Positions 48,238-58,341 of a stretch of DNA of 64,000 bases are shown one piece after another. The DNA comes from Gamsiella multidivaricata (lineage: Eukaryota > Mortierellomycota > Mortierellomycetes > Mortierellales > Mortierellaceae). Numbering within the stretch: the first letter of the stretch is position 1; each line of letters begins with the position of its first letter. The notes under the pieces were generated by a model. It had not been told where the DNA came from. It made no database searches and worked only from the letters and a program-made list of their open reading frames with translations. The translations under genes and the position numbers were made by a program. The stretch spans positions 1-64,000 of the forward strand of contig NW_026251746.1 of the NCBI RefSeq assembly GCF_025024155.1, given 5' to 3'.

Positions 48238-49821
48238 ATTTGGATATGAGTCTGTATAGAGTGGGGAGGGATGAGGAAGAGGAAGAAAAAAAAGAGAGGT
48301 AAAAAAAAAAAAAAGGTGCTGTTCCAGGTGTGTCTGCGGGATGCAAGGAGGCCTGAGGGTGTTAGAGATGGTTGGCGGCTCTAGTCTAACCTTAAATTGC
48401 GACAACAACAAATAGCAACAACACAACAGCAACAAAAGGGTGCTGTGGGGTGGATGAGGAAATAAATATGACAGGAATGGAAATTACTTCTTCAGGGACA
48501 AAGACAATTAGGGCAAGAGGACGAAGATGGGGAGGAGTGGCATTGGCACGAAGGAGAGGGGGGAGAGGAGGGAGAGGAAGGAGGAAAGAAGGCCGCCGGT
48601 TTATCTTTTTATGCTATGCGTGGTACAGTATGGGTGAGCGTAGAGAATACGAGAATAAGAGAATAAGAGAGTATGAGAAAGAGAGAGGGAGATAGAGGAG
48701 CCGGCAAGGCAGGGGGGGATGGCAACCCAGAATGGAAGCCATTTCGGACCTGTGTACACAAGAAAAGGCGCGCATTTCCCCCCCAAGATAAGGTTGCAGC
48801 CTTCGAGGGCCAAGGGAAAAAAACACACAGAAAGAGTTCAGGCCAACTAGCGACCAAACATTAGACTAATTCCACACACCTCTGCAGACAACAGACAACA
48901 GACAGCAGACAACCAGCGCAGAGGCAAAGGCACAAACAAGACTTGCTCCATTGGTTGGCGCTGCGCCCTTCCATCTCACTGTATATGCGATGTGGACACA
49001 CTACGTGTCCTTTTTTTGTCACAGCGCAATATGTAGACTGTAGTGGGCTATATGGATATGTGCACTGACTGAATGCATGTCAGTTTGAGCAATACATGGT
49101 GAGCCATGCGCGGCAGATTAGACTATTATGTGAACGCATACAAGAAAAGCTCTGCGGTCTATTCTATGCTATTTTATGCTATTCTATGCTATTCTATGTC
49201 GATGCCGATGCCGATGCCGATGTCGATGTCGATGTTGATGTCGATGCTGAGAGAGCTTTTTCTCGACATTTTAGTCATACCACATCCCTTTTTCAGCAAC
49301 AAGAACCTGTTCTCCTCGCTCAGGCTACCCCAATTACCAGGCTACCGAGCAGTCAGGGTAAACTTATTTTCTAACCATCTTTCCTCTGATCTGCTTTGTC
49401 ATCCCTTTGCTCCTTTGCCAAACTGCCAGCACTGATCTGCTGAATCTAATATCCGAACACGGCCATAGATTAGGTCAATGTTCCCTACCATATCTGGGCC
49501 CTATTCAGCGAGAGTATAGGGCAACATATAGCTAGCTATATGTGCATACTCATATCTATTGGCTGAAGAAGTATAGTATATTTTGCTGTATACTTGCGCG
49601 TTTACTCGGGCATATATACGGGCCGAGTATAAAGCTGTGCTTCACCAACCATTACTTTTCTGTCATCACCTCACTCATACACAGGAGCCGACGAACGCCG
49701 CGAAAGCGACTTATCCAAGTTTGTGAGGAACGTCTTGTTGAGGCTGTCAAGAATGATCTCGAGACCCTTGGAATCCGGTGGCCGGGATATCCCTACGAGG
49801 TTATATTGCTTTGCAGCATCC
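48238..49821. other. Upstream region of the ABCC gene
   Basis: No gene supported. From about 48520 to 48710 the plus strand is G/A-rich, a pyrimidine tract on the ABCC coding strand. Two adjoining tandem repeats lie at 49159-49248. Confidence 0.5.
49159..49248. repeat. Compound tandem repeat
   Basis: About four units of CTATTCTATG (one with a T) run directly into about eight six-base units of TCGATG/CCGATG type. Confidence 0.85.
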
Positions 49822-50151
49822 TTAAGTACATATAAACTCCTGGTTCTCCCGCCTCAACCCATGCCACTCTTCCTTAAACCCTTCCTTCCCATCAATGAAG
49901 TCCCGTATGCGGCGAGCCAGCATCTCCCCATAGTTCTGTGATCGCTTGTTCAGCATCTCCTCATGGTCCTGTAATCGCTTGTTCGGCGTCTCCTGGTGCT
50001 TTCTTTCAATCTCCAAAAGTTTATCGCTCAAGGCCCTCTTCCTCTCTTCGATAGCCATCTCTCGCGTCCGTACCTCCAGTCTGATGTTCCTAAACTCTCG
50101 CGACTTGGTTTCTGCCTGTTTAGCCACGTCCTTGAACTCATCGATCCAAAA
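49822..50151 (-). pseudogene. Coiled-coil exon downstream of the SANT segment, probably cut off
   Basis: Minus-strand frame opening after an ACGCAG acceptor at 50152 and ending TAA at 49822. It codes FWIDEFKDVAKQ, then a Lys/Glu/Arg-rich coiled coil (EERKRALSDKLLEIERKHQ) and repeats of the EEMLNKR type. Its position, strand and composition suggest it once formed the C-terminus of the nuclease/SANT gene, which now meets a TGA at 50515. A further small exon near 50330-50410 (DDDIDGGTADFIWDGD) may join the two. It could instead belong to a separate short gene. Confidence 0.4.
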
Positions 50152-50514
50152 CTGCGTTCGCGTGCTTGCGTTTACGGCGCTTCATCAATGACCCTTCACT
50201 CCCCTCTCTCTCGGTCAGTTCAATCACATACTATTCTCTCACACATGGTCGTCTGGCGTTCTACTGGGATTATGGAAAGGGCTAGATTACACTCAAGTAA
50301 TTTCGGTTAAGAACAAAAAGGGACAGCCTAAATACCATTTTGTTGTATCGCCATCCCATATAAAATCTGCAGTACCTCCGTCGATATCGTCATCAAGAAT
50401 TGAAGCGGAGAGATCTTAGTTAGCCTCCTCTCCAATTGCTCCAAACTGACGCTCTGGACGCGGATTCCTCGAAAGGCTGCAGCTATCAACCTCGTGGTAC
50501 TTGTCGTAGTAAGG

Positions 50515-53500
50515 TCAATGGAGTATCATTTGGCTTCGAAGAGTCTCGATGTCAGTGTCGCCTGCTCCAGTCAAAGTTGCTAGCGTCCTTGCCTTATCGT
50601 ACTTTTTCTTTGCGTATTGTATCTTGGACTTCACGGTATCCCTACCCCAGTGGACGCTGTATTTCTTGTTGACCAAGTTGGCGAGCTCGTCGTACAAGTC
50701 AATGAGTCTTTGAGCAGCAATTGGGCGTGGGTTGCTGAGTTTCTCGTGACTACACGGATCCGTGATCCATTCAACAAAGAAGTCCACTCCAGGCTTATGC
50801 CAAAATTCCTTGGAATCGACCTCATCGCCTTTGACACGGGATCTTTTCTTCGACTTTGATTCGTATATAATGCTTCTGTAATCATTGAAGCTGTGGTCGG
50901 CGTTGTTGAAGGGGGTCGTGTTGCTGGTGAGGATGCCCCTGGTATTGGTGACAGGGATCGATTGCCCCTTCTTAAATGACATCTTGTCTTTCTGTTTATC
51001 GCCGTCGGAGCTCTCGTCATCCTCAACTGGAAGAATATCATCCGTGAATAAACGAGCACGCTTCAGCTAATAGAAACAAGAAATAAACGTAAGTTCACAG
51101 TGGAAAAGCAAGTCCACGCGAGATATGTCTTGTTCCGGACAGTGGAAATGTTACCTTGTTCACAATGAACTTGGGCAGTCTCTGGAAATGCTCCCGAACC
51201 GCGGTCCGGACCTCCACCGCCAGTTCCGCCTGGATGACGCTCAGGGGTATATCTCGGCAGTCCTTTGTCGGTGCGCAATCTGAAAGAACGCTCAGGAAAT
51301 CGTCATAAATCGAGCGCGCAATTGTTTTCGCCTGAATTACCGCCGAGTCTTTAGGTGGTCTCCCGCGGGGTGCTACTGGACCATTCAGAATCAAAGAGAT
51401 CAGATTTCTGATGATAGTTTCTCCATGTGCCTTGTGCAGAATGAGATCAAGTGGGTCCGCGTTCTTTTCCTCCTTGTGCTGGACTTTCGGAGCACTCGCT
51501 TGATTGACATCAGTGCCCAAGTTCTGATCTGGTGCCAGGCGCGCTTGATCTGAATTGGATATGGTGGTAGTGCTGACCTCCTTGTAGAGAAAAAGTTCGA
51601 GCGCTTTAAACACGAGAATACGAGTTTGGCTCATGATGCGGACCGCCTCGCTGATGCGTTCCGCGACGATCTGGTCTGGACTACGTTCAGCTTCGTGGCG
51701 CGGTGCAGGCATCCTGTGATCGACCCTACAGTCATTGTGGCAGCCTTGAAAGCCTTCCCGAACAGGCGCTTAGTCAGGTTAGCTCCAGCTCGCCTCTCCA
51801 CTTTTTCACCATTCTCCTCGTCCTCCTTGGACTTCGTCTTAGTTTCACTCGCGGCCTTAGGATTGTCATCCATGCTTCCGTCCTTCTTCTTCCGCGGGCG
51901 CGGTTCCTCGATGGACATCTTTTCCAATGCGATCTTGTCGACCGGGCATGACTGGCTGACGTCCATGACAACATGAGGGGAATAACGAGGGTTGGCATCT
52001 CTGTTCCTGCTCTTATACTTAAGGGACAATCCCAAAATTAAAAAAAAAAAAAAAAAAATCAATAAGATGATTGTACCAAAGCGACAAAGCTGTAAAAGGT
52101 CGTAATGAATTTGAACTCGCTAACAAAGTCATACGACAATCATACCTGCTTCGTCTCCATTTTGCTTCCCGGACTTTCTTACGTCTTGCTTTGCCTTTGG
52201 GACGTCGTTTTCTCCGTTGTTGGGCGTTCCCTTTCTTGTGTCTGCGGCGACGGCGTCGGGCCTGAAGAATCGTCTGCTGTCCAGGCGTCTGCAGGCTGCG
52301 TTGGACAGGGGAAGAAAACGCCAAGCCTGCAGAAGTGTCGCTGGCGAATGTGTCGGCTGGAGGATTTGTCCGCGAGGCCCGAGTCATATTTCTCCTTTGC
52401 AGCTTGCACTTCTCGAGCTTCTGGAGTATGCCCCGTATTTCCTCGTGGGTCGCGCACGATGGCGTAGCGGAGTCAAGATAGTCCTCACGCACTTGAACGA
52501 AAGCCGAAACGGCGTGGGTGTAGTCATCCACACTCTTGGTTTGTCCTCCTCTCGCCCGTTGTAAATACTCCTGGATCAGCTCCTTGATAATGCCAGCCTC
52601 AGTCGTCTTGGATTCTGGCGCGTCCATGGTCGATCCATCGCCTGCTCTGGTCTCGGTCCTCATCTCTCGGATGATCTTGATATTTCTTTGGAAGCCGTGC
52701 CACGGGAGTACCTTGGAGTAGTCGTTCTTAGTAATGATTGATGCCAGCAACAGCTCACGGTCACATGCGAGGTCTAGAGACTCGAGCAGGTCAGCCTTCT
52801 TGTACGTGGTGAGCGCTCGGTACTTCCTGACGGGTATAGTGATTTCTCTAACACCTTGATATACCATCATATCACTGTCGGCGGTAATGATTGCGAGGTC
52901 GTCTTTGTTGTTATCAGCTTGATACAACTCAGCAATGTGCGTGTCTGCTTGGAAGGGACATTCGCAGGTGTGCCACTCCAAGGTCTCCAGCCCATTTCTT
53001 ATGTCTGCCAATGCTGCCTTGGATGTCTTGTACGCGTTTCGACATTGCTTGTACAGGGGGCCCAAAGAGCCGCAGTTTTTTCCTATGGCGTTGTCAACTC
53101 GCACCTCCAGAGTCTTGATCCGGTTGCTGAGGGATATGGCCCGATCTTGTCGCTCCTGGGACTTTTGTATCGAGGCCTTTCCGTCAAAGTGTAGAACCGT
53201 GGTTGATTTGCTAAAGTGCTTTGACATGATTTTGTTGAGGTCGTGCGCTATGTGACCGTAATTCTGTGACTAGAGGTGAGGCAGGATCGAGGGATGAAAC
53301 AACAGAACATGTGTCAGCACTTGGTTGCTATGCTGCGCAAGCTGATACGAAACCATTGGCGCATTTAATTACCTACTCTGTTGTTCCAGGTCGGTCTGGT
53401 GTCAATCGTCCGTTAGGGCCAATGAACAGTGCAGGATGTTGCGCGCCGGCAGCCTGTACCTCGCTCGCATAACTAGGGCATGCCTTTCCTCGCTTGGATG

Positions 53501-53861
53501 GAGCCTCGGAGAAACTCAGGGCGCGCTTCTTGATATTGCTTCTCCTGCTAGTGCCGGCGTCTGTAGCAGAAGGCGCGTCTTGCGCTGTTGAGGCTGTGGA
53601 GACTGCGGGGGCTGTGGGCACTGCGAGAAAGGTCGTCGTTTCTGTTAGAATGGAAGCCGCTGATGCGCTGGCAGTTGTTGTAGCCGTTGCCTCAGCTCTC
53701 GCTTCCTTGGCGACTCTTTTACACGTCACTTTGAAGGTCCTTGTTTGCAAGAATCCAAAGTATAGACTTAAGACATCGACATGAACTTTCTTGCTCTGCA
53801 GATCATAAGCTAGCGTTCCTTCGGTGTCTTTTATAGCTTTGGGTAGTCCAGTGACTCCCAT
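50515..53861 (-). CDS. XPG/FEN1-like nuclease joined to a Myb/SANT-like segment
   Basis: Model of five exons on the minus strand: 53861-53460, 53269-52146, 52006-51730, 51670-51155 and 51066-50515. All phases fit and give 956 residues. The start MGVTGLPK is the conserved N-terminus of XPG/FEN1 nucleases, whose first catalytic Asp is D29 (VHVDVLS). The XPG-I part shows QADTHIAEL (Q241, D243), TADSDMMVY (D265, D267) and KNDYSKVLPW (D317); one usual Glu is Gln. A strongly basic stretch (a run of six Arg, then Lys/Arg-rich) ends the nuclease part. Later exons give an Ala/Glu helical region and a SANT-like segment (KPGVDFFVEWITDP...WGRDTVKSKIQYAKKKYDKA). The stop at 50515 may be premature. Two genes, split near 52.0 kb, are the main alternative. 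Confidence 0.55.
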
Positions 53862-54090
53862 CTGGTACGATAAAGGCCAAGTCAAAGTAGACAGTTAATG
53901 AGGATCAAATTTGGTACATGTATCCATTTGCAGAAGCATTCAAGACTCACGTTAAGAATATGCGGCAGTGCTTGAGGGCTGATAAGGGAGTGGATGAGGA
54001 AAGGAGTGGGGTCAAGGATGTGCGGAATGATGTTTCTTTTAAGGCCCCGAAATCTACGTCCAAAATGTTTGTATTGTTCATGCACTATGC

Positions 54091-54130
54091 TATCCCTTAC
54101 TCTGTACGACGTGACGGGCAAATTTGCCCG
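54091..54130 (+). repeat. Left terminal inverted repeat of the piggyBac element
   Basis: Outer part TATCCCTTACTCTGTA at 54091-54106, then CGACGTGA, then the palindrome CGGGCAAATTTGCCCG ending at 54130. Confidence 0.85.
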
Positions 54131-54170
54131 GCAAAATTAAAATTTCCCTGTGCTATAGTCATGAAGTTTT

Positions 54171-56015
54171 TTACTCCAGGTCTGTGGATTGTGTGTGATA
54201 TTCTTTGAAACAAGGTCTGGCGCCATTGCTACACAAAGGAACCTTGCATACCTGGCACCAGATATTGCTTTGGAAGGGGTTCTTCTGGCTCATGTAGATC
54301 TGCTTGGTTTGGTATTTCCAAGAACACAACATGCAGGTCCCTCGATGCTTTCGGGTCACTGGAAAGTGGTTGTCATCGGTGAATCGGTCATTGGGGAGTT
54401 CAAAGTTCTTTGTCACTCGAGGTCGTTTCCAGACAGTGTCATCCTCGTTCTCGTCTTCCTTCTCCACAGCATTGTGGCGCCGTGCCTTGCTTGAGGTATG
54501 GACCGAATCGATTAACCCCCAGATAAGAGAGCTGCGAAACTCTTTGTGCGTGAGAAGGGATCCTTTTTTTCGGGCTATGAGATAGGTGTTGATAATAGTC
54601 GTATCCAAGAGCCAGAAAAAAATTGGCATCCAGTTCCGCCGCGTTGTCTGCTGCGTGCTGTAGTAGGATCGAAGTTGATCGGCAATATCAATTCCACCCA
54701 TATTGTAGTTGTAATCATCGATGACCTTCAGGATCTTGATTTCCTTCCTGGGAGAGTTGCCAAAAATTGCTCGCACCTTTGCTCCGTTTGTACTTGTTTC
54801 TCGTGGTCGGGGCCGTTCTCGAAGGACCTCCCATTCCGCACCTGCAATCTCGTGAATTGTTGTCATCATCGTCACCGGTCCATTATCCTGCCAGAAAACG
54901 ACCAGTACTCCTCCAACCACAACTCCAGACCGAGTATCCCAATCCAACTTGGTGCCCTTTTCCACCTGAAGCTCCTTCGGAACTCCCCCTTGCTTCCTTG
55001 CTGTCCCACAAGCTCCAATGTTTTGGTTCCTGAGGTGCTGAAAAAGATTGACGCTGGTGAAGTAGTTGTCCATGAATACCCGATAGTGGGAAGCCTTTGG
55101 GAGCTGTTGGACGAGATGATTGACTGTGGATCCTGTCTGAGTGAGTCCTGGTATCTTCTCGACTCGAGCTGGTGTCATCCTTGAGGTTGGAACAAAAGCA
55201 TAGGTGTATCCTGCATCGCATAGGGAAAAGATCTTGAATCCCTCGGGCGTTGGCTTGTTCTTCATCCGAACAGTATGTGCGCCCCGTCCTGAGAACCTAA
55301 TCGTCATCTCGTCAACAGAGACGTTTGATGCAGGTATGTAGTATCGTTTTGAGGCCACGCGGATTTGAGAGAGTAGTGGCTCCAGCTTGTCACAATACTC
55401 CTCTATTACGGCGTCTGGTGCACATACATGGATATATCGCTTGATCTGCTCGTAACGGACTTGATACATGTATCTTGATATGTGATGTGTTGGCGCCTCA
55501 CGGTTGGTATTCCAGATAGCGACGTATGAGCTCAATTGATAAAGCCCAATGTAGATGGTAATCGCGATCCAGGTAACGAGCTCGTTCATAGTGATGTTTT
55601 TCCAGGCGCGACCGGAAGATTCAGCTTGCTTGTTTTCTGCATAGAGATTGGTATTCGTAACGATCGTCTCCAGTGTCTTGTCTGTGAAGAAGAATCGAAA
55701 GAGGGTGATTGGGGGTGGTACTACGCCATCGAATATCCCATCTAGGTTGACGTTGGCACGACGGTATCCTTGGATCAAAGGCTCAAAATCTGGAGGTACC
55801 GGTAGCTCGATCGCCTGCTTCTTTTTCCCTTCTCCTTTTTCCGTCGCAGGCGCTGGGACAGTTTGGCACTCCTCCTCTTGATCCTGCTCCTCCTGTTCTT
55901 GGAAAGACTCGTCCGTCTGCGTTCGTATCTCTAGAATAGGTATAAACTCTTCTTCGTCCACCGTCTCGCGCCCTCCGATCACTGGCATTTGGCAGAGGTG
56001 CTCATGACCATTCAT
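54171..56015 (-). CDS. piggyBac-type transposase (DDE_Tnp_1_7)
   Basis: One uninterrupted frame of 614 residues. After an acidic N-terminus it has the family landmarks: RYMYQVRYEQIKRYIHV, NVSVDEMTIRFSGR with the first catalytic Asp (D235), KNKPTPEGFKIFSLCDAGY, YRVFMDNYFTSVNLF with the second Asp (D316), and YNYNMGGIDIADQLRSYYS with the third (D443). All three catalytic acids are present. The C-terminus is Cys-rich (GTCMLCSWKY, WCQVCKVPLC, then CFKEYH), matching the family's zinc-binding DNA-recognition end. It should cut and paste DNA between the inverted repeats. With no stops or frameshifts it looks recently active, although activity itself cannot be read from sequence. No intron is needed. 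Confidence 0.93.
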   Translation of the reverse strand: MNGHEHLCQMPVIGGRETVDEEEFIPILEIRTQTDESFQEQEEQDQEEECQTVPAPATEKGEGKKKQAIELPVPPDFEPLIQGYRRANVNLDGIFDGVVPPPITLFRFFFTDKTLETIVTNTNLYAENKQAESSGRAWKNITMNELVTWIAITIYIGLYQLSSYVAIWNTNREAPTHHISRYMYQVRYEQIKRYIHVCAPDAVIEEYCDKLEPLLSQIRVASKRYYIPASNVSVDEMTIRFSGRGAHTVRMKNKPTPEGFKIFSLCDAGYTYAFVPTSRMTPARVEKIPGLTQTGSTVNHLVQQLPKASHYRVFMDNYFTSVNLFQHLRNQNIGACGTARKQGGVPKELQVEKGTKLDWDTRSGVVVGGVLVVFWQDNGPVTMMTTIHEIAGAEWEVLRERPRPRETSTNGAKVRAIFGNSPRKEIKILKVIDDYNYNMGGIDIADQLRSYYSTQQTTRRNWMPIFFWLLDTTIINTYLIARKKGSLLTHKEFRSSLIWGLIDSVHTSSKARRHNAVEKEDENEDDTVWKRPRVTKNFELPNDRFTDDNHFPVTRKHRGTCMLCSWKYQTKQIYMSQKNPFQSNIWCQVCKVPLCSNGARPCFKEYHTQSTDLE

Positions 56016-56141
56016 AGGTAAACAGAGGGATGATTTAATGATCTAATGCGACGATGACTTAATGCGATTGATGAGAATGAGGATGATGTTTCCGCGACAT
56101 TAACGAGATAAAACGAAAAAAACGCTGTCATTTTATTTTAA

Positions 56142-56177
56142 CCGGGCAAATTTGCCCGGTATACAGAGTAAGGGATA
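56142..56177 (-). repeat. Right terminal inverted repeat of the piggyBac element
   Basis: An 18-bp perfect palindrome (CCGGGCAAATTTGCCCGG) at 56142-56159, then TA, then TACAGAGTAAGGGATA at 56162-56177, the exact reverse complement of the left outer repeat. Confidence 0.85.
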
Positions 56178-56406
56178 AAGACAGAGAGCTTTCTATTGGT
56201 GAACTTTATTAAATAAGGTTGGAGCTGTAGGCGCAGTGCATCTTTTCCCATATCCTTGCGGTTGATGTGATCATGTGATATATGTTATTGTTTGATATAT
56301 GTATGTTATTGTTTGTTCCGTACTCCGCTCACCTTCATCAACATTGCATTCCTCCTGGCTCTTCTTCATCGACCTCTTTTTATTCCAGTCTGCGCAATCA
56401 TACACA

Positions 56407-57683
56407 ATGTCTTCGGCTGAGCAGTACATCAGGACAGAATACCCTGTTATCGACTCGGACCCTCATTTCTCCAGGGTGGTTCGCTATATGCGAGGCTCCG
56501 ACCTCGCTGCCTGGGGAGGCTTGACCGCCGGTGGCCCTGCTATCTTACTTGCCCTTGGTAATAGACCAAAACTAGATCATTATATTAATGCAGGAGACGA
56601 AAGTGCCGATAAACGAGGGCAGCAATTATATCAGGTTCAAGGCAGGAGTATCAGTCCGGAAAATGCAGGAACTCCCGCAAGGTGATCTTTTCGGAGTATA
56701 TGTCCGAGGTCACGCCGAAGATATTTAACTCAGGAGGACCAACTTCAAATATTATTTGACGGGATAGCCGCGAGCCCTTGACTCATTACCGCGCAATCAG
56801 GAGCCGTCAGGCTATCGACCTTATCCAATATGGAACAGACCACGCGCGCTGGACAAATAGGATCGATAGGTTGTTTTTAAGACAGGATGCAGGAAGCAAT
56901 TGATCCTGGGTTTGCCAACCTATGACTAAATAGCGGCATGAGGAGACTTGCTCAGGACTTTAGAGCATTGACCCTACCTGCATTTCGGGACAGCATGAGA
57001 TCATTGACGACACCAGCAACTTTTGATCAGGACCTACTTTAAACATTTTGCTTCTGGCTGTCGCGGACCAATTGCGTTTACTAACATTGGCGGACAACGC
57101 TTGTCGTGGCACGATATGGATAGAACGCATTCGTCCTGCTGCTGGACCAAAAGGAATCAACTTTGCTTTGGGTGTCGCCACTGCACTGGGATTCATGGGC
57201 GGCTTCCTCTTCTCGTATCAGAAATCAAGCCGTATGTCTCCTTTCCTTTCCTTGCTATTTTATACGCTGCCATGGTATTCGGACCACTTTGTTGATTTTT
57301 TTTTTTTACTCGTTCTTTTGGTTCAATGTAGTTCGCTTCTGGGGGTGGGAGGAGAACGCCAGGGAGCAGACCAGGAGCCGCGAAGAAATGGCTACGCGCG
57401 CCGCTGCTGGTCTTCCTGCGTATGGTGAACCAACTATGGACGACGCTGCTCAGGCTGCAGCCGCTAGAAACTCCAAGTATGCGGCCTTGAAGTTCTGTAG
57501 GTGTTCCTAGGAACGCGCTGTTCTCGTTTGAATGCTTAGTTCTATATATGTTTGCATCCAAAACGTATCTAACAGCATGATGGCCATGTACTTCATTTTT
57601 TACTAGCTGCCATTCCTTGGTTCAACACCACGAACCACAAATATCACCTCTCCGATACCACTGCTGCCAAAAGCGAGAACTAA
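56407..57683 (+). CDS. Complex I 21-kDa subunit (fungal NADH-ubiquinone oxidoreductase accessory protein)
   Basis: Four exons: 56407-56557, 57124-57231, 57332-57496 and 57607-57683. All joins are in phase 1 and give 166 residues. The N-terminus EYPVIDSDPHFSRVVRYMRGSD is the hallmark of the fungal 21-kDa subunit (NUXM/nuo-21 group). Next come a hydrophobic segment (GGLTAGGPAILLAL), a second one (LGVATALGFMGGFLFSYQ) and the conserved RFWGWEENAREQ. The C-terminus ends with FNTTNHKYHLSDT. It is an accessory membrane subunit of mitochondrial complex I. The acceptor GGATAG at 57123 is chosen because it gives ALERIRPAAGPKG; an earlier acceptor would add about 30 foreign residues. The gene begins about 230 bp beyond the right end of the piggyBac element. 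Confidence 0.88.
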
Positions 57684-58341
57684 ATAGACCGATGTCTGGG
57701 AAGACAACCACCTCAATAGATCCTACAAGACTTATTTTAAATAAAAAAGAAAAAAAAAAAGCCGTACACGCTAGGTAGATTAGTCGATGGAGCAAGTGAC
57801 TGTGTGTTCACTGAGTCTTGTTTGGTTCCTGGCTCCTTCGTCTGTTCACTCATCCCTTCTGTCTATCGCACCGCACTTACATCATTTCCTGAGGGCATAT
57901 ACCCATACACGCCATTACCCTGTCTTATCTGTCCCCTTCGTCCTCCTCCTCCTTCACCCATTGCATCACCCTTACAGCCTTGCTCTTGCTATATAACCTC
58001 ACTTCACATTCTCAACAGGATACTTTTCCTCCCGACAATCTGCACGACCTCGCTGTAGTTTTTGTCAGTAACAACGCGTGCACTCGTCCCACCTTCAGGC
58101 CACCTACAAGCTACTCCGTTTTTTTTTTCGTGAATCTCTAGGTATGTGAAAAAAGCCTCTACTTGAAAATCATGAAGCCTTGGTACAAGTTGATAGCCAG
58201 CGCAGCAGTTTTTATGCCTGAAGCCTAAATAACAGCATGTTAACGCGCTATCATATATTATTCTATATCATGCAAAGCCGAGCCGAGCACTTCTACCCGC
58301 ACGAAACTTATCATAACTACTCGACCAGCTAAATATACAGC
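57684..58341. other. Intergenic region complex I subunit / Aurora kinase
   Basis: No gene seen. C/T-rich stretches occur at about 57900-58010, and a T-run near 58119-58128. Confidence 0.5.

Larger units (their letters stand above)
54091..56177 (-). mobile_element. piggyBac-family DNA transposon, apparently complete
   Basis: A 2.1-kb element around one long minus-strand transposase frame. Both ends carry an outer 16-bp inverted repeat (54091-54106 and 56162-56177) and, a few bases further in, a palindrome based on CGGGCAAATTTGCCCG (54115-54130 and 56142-56159). The spacer between the two parts is 8 bp on the left and 2 bp on the right. The flanks show no TTAA duplication, which piggyBac elements normally make. 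Confidence 0.8.

Noticed and set aside
51631..51760. Frameshift between two overlapping frames in the nuclease/SANT gene
   Set aside because: A 59-bp intron (GTAGGG donor, ACCAG acceptor) joins the frames in phase 0; this donor form recurs in other introns of the window.
53373..53460. Premature TAG at the end of the first nuclease exon
   Set aside because: A good donor (GAG/GTACAG) at 53459 removes this stretch and keeps phase with the next exon.
53882..54121. 79-codon minus-strand frame upstream of the nuclease start
   Set aside because: It runs into the piggyBac inverted repeat and has no protein-like features.
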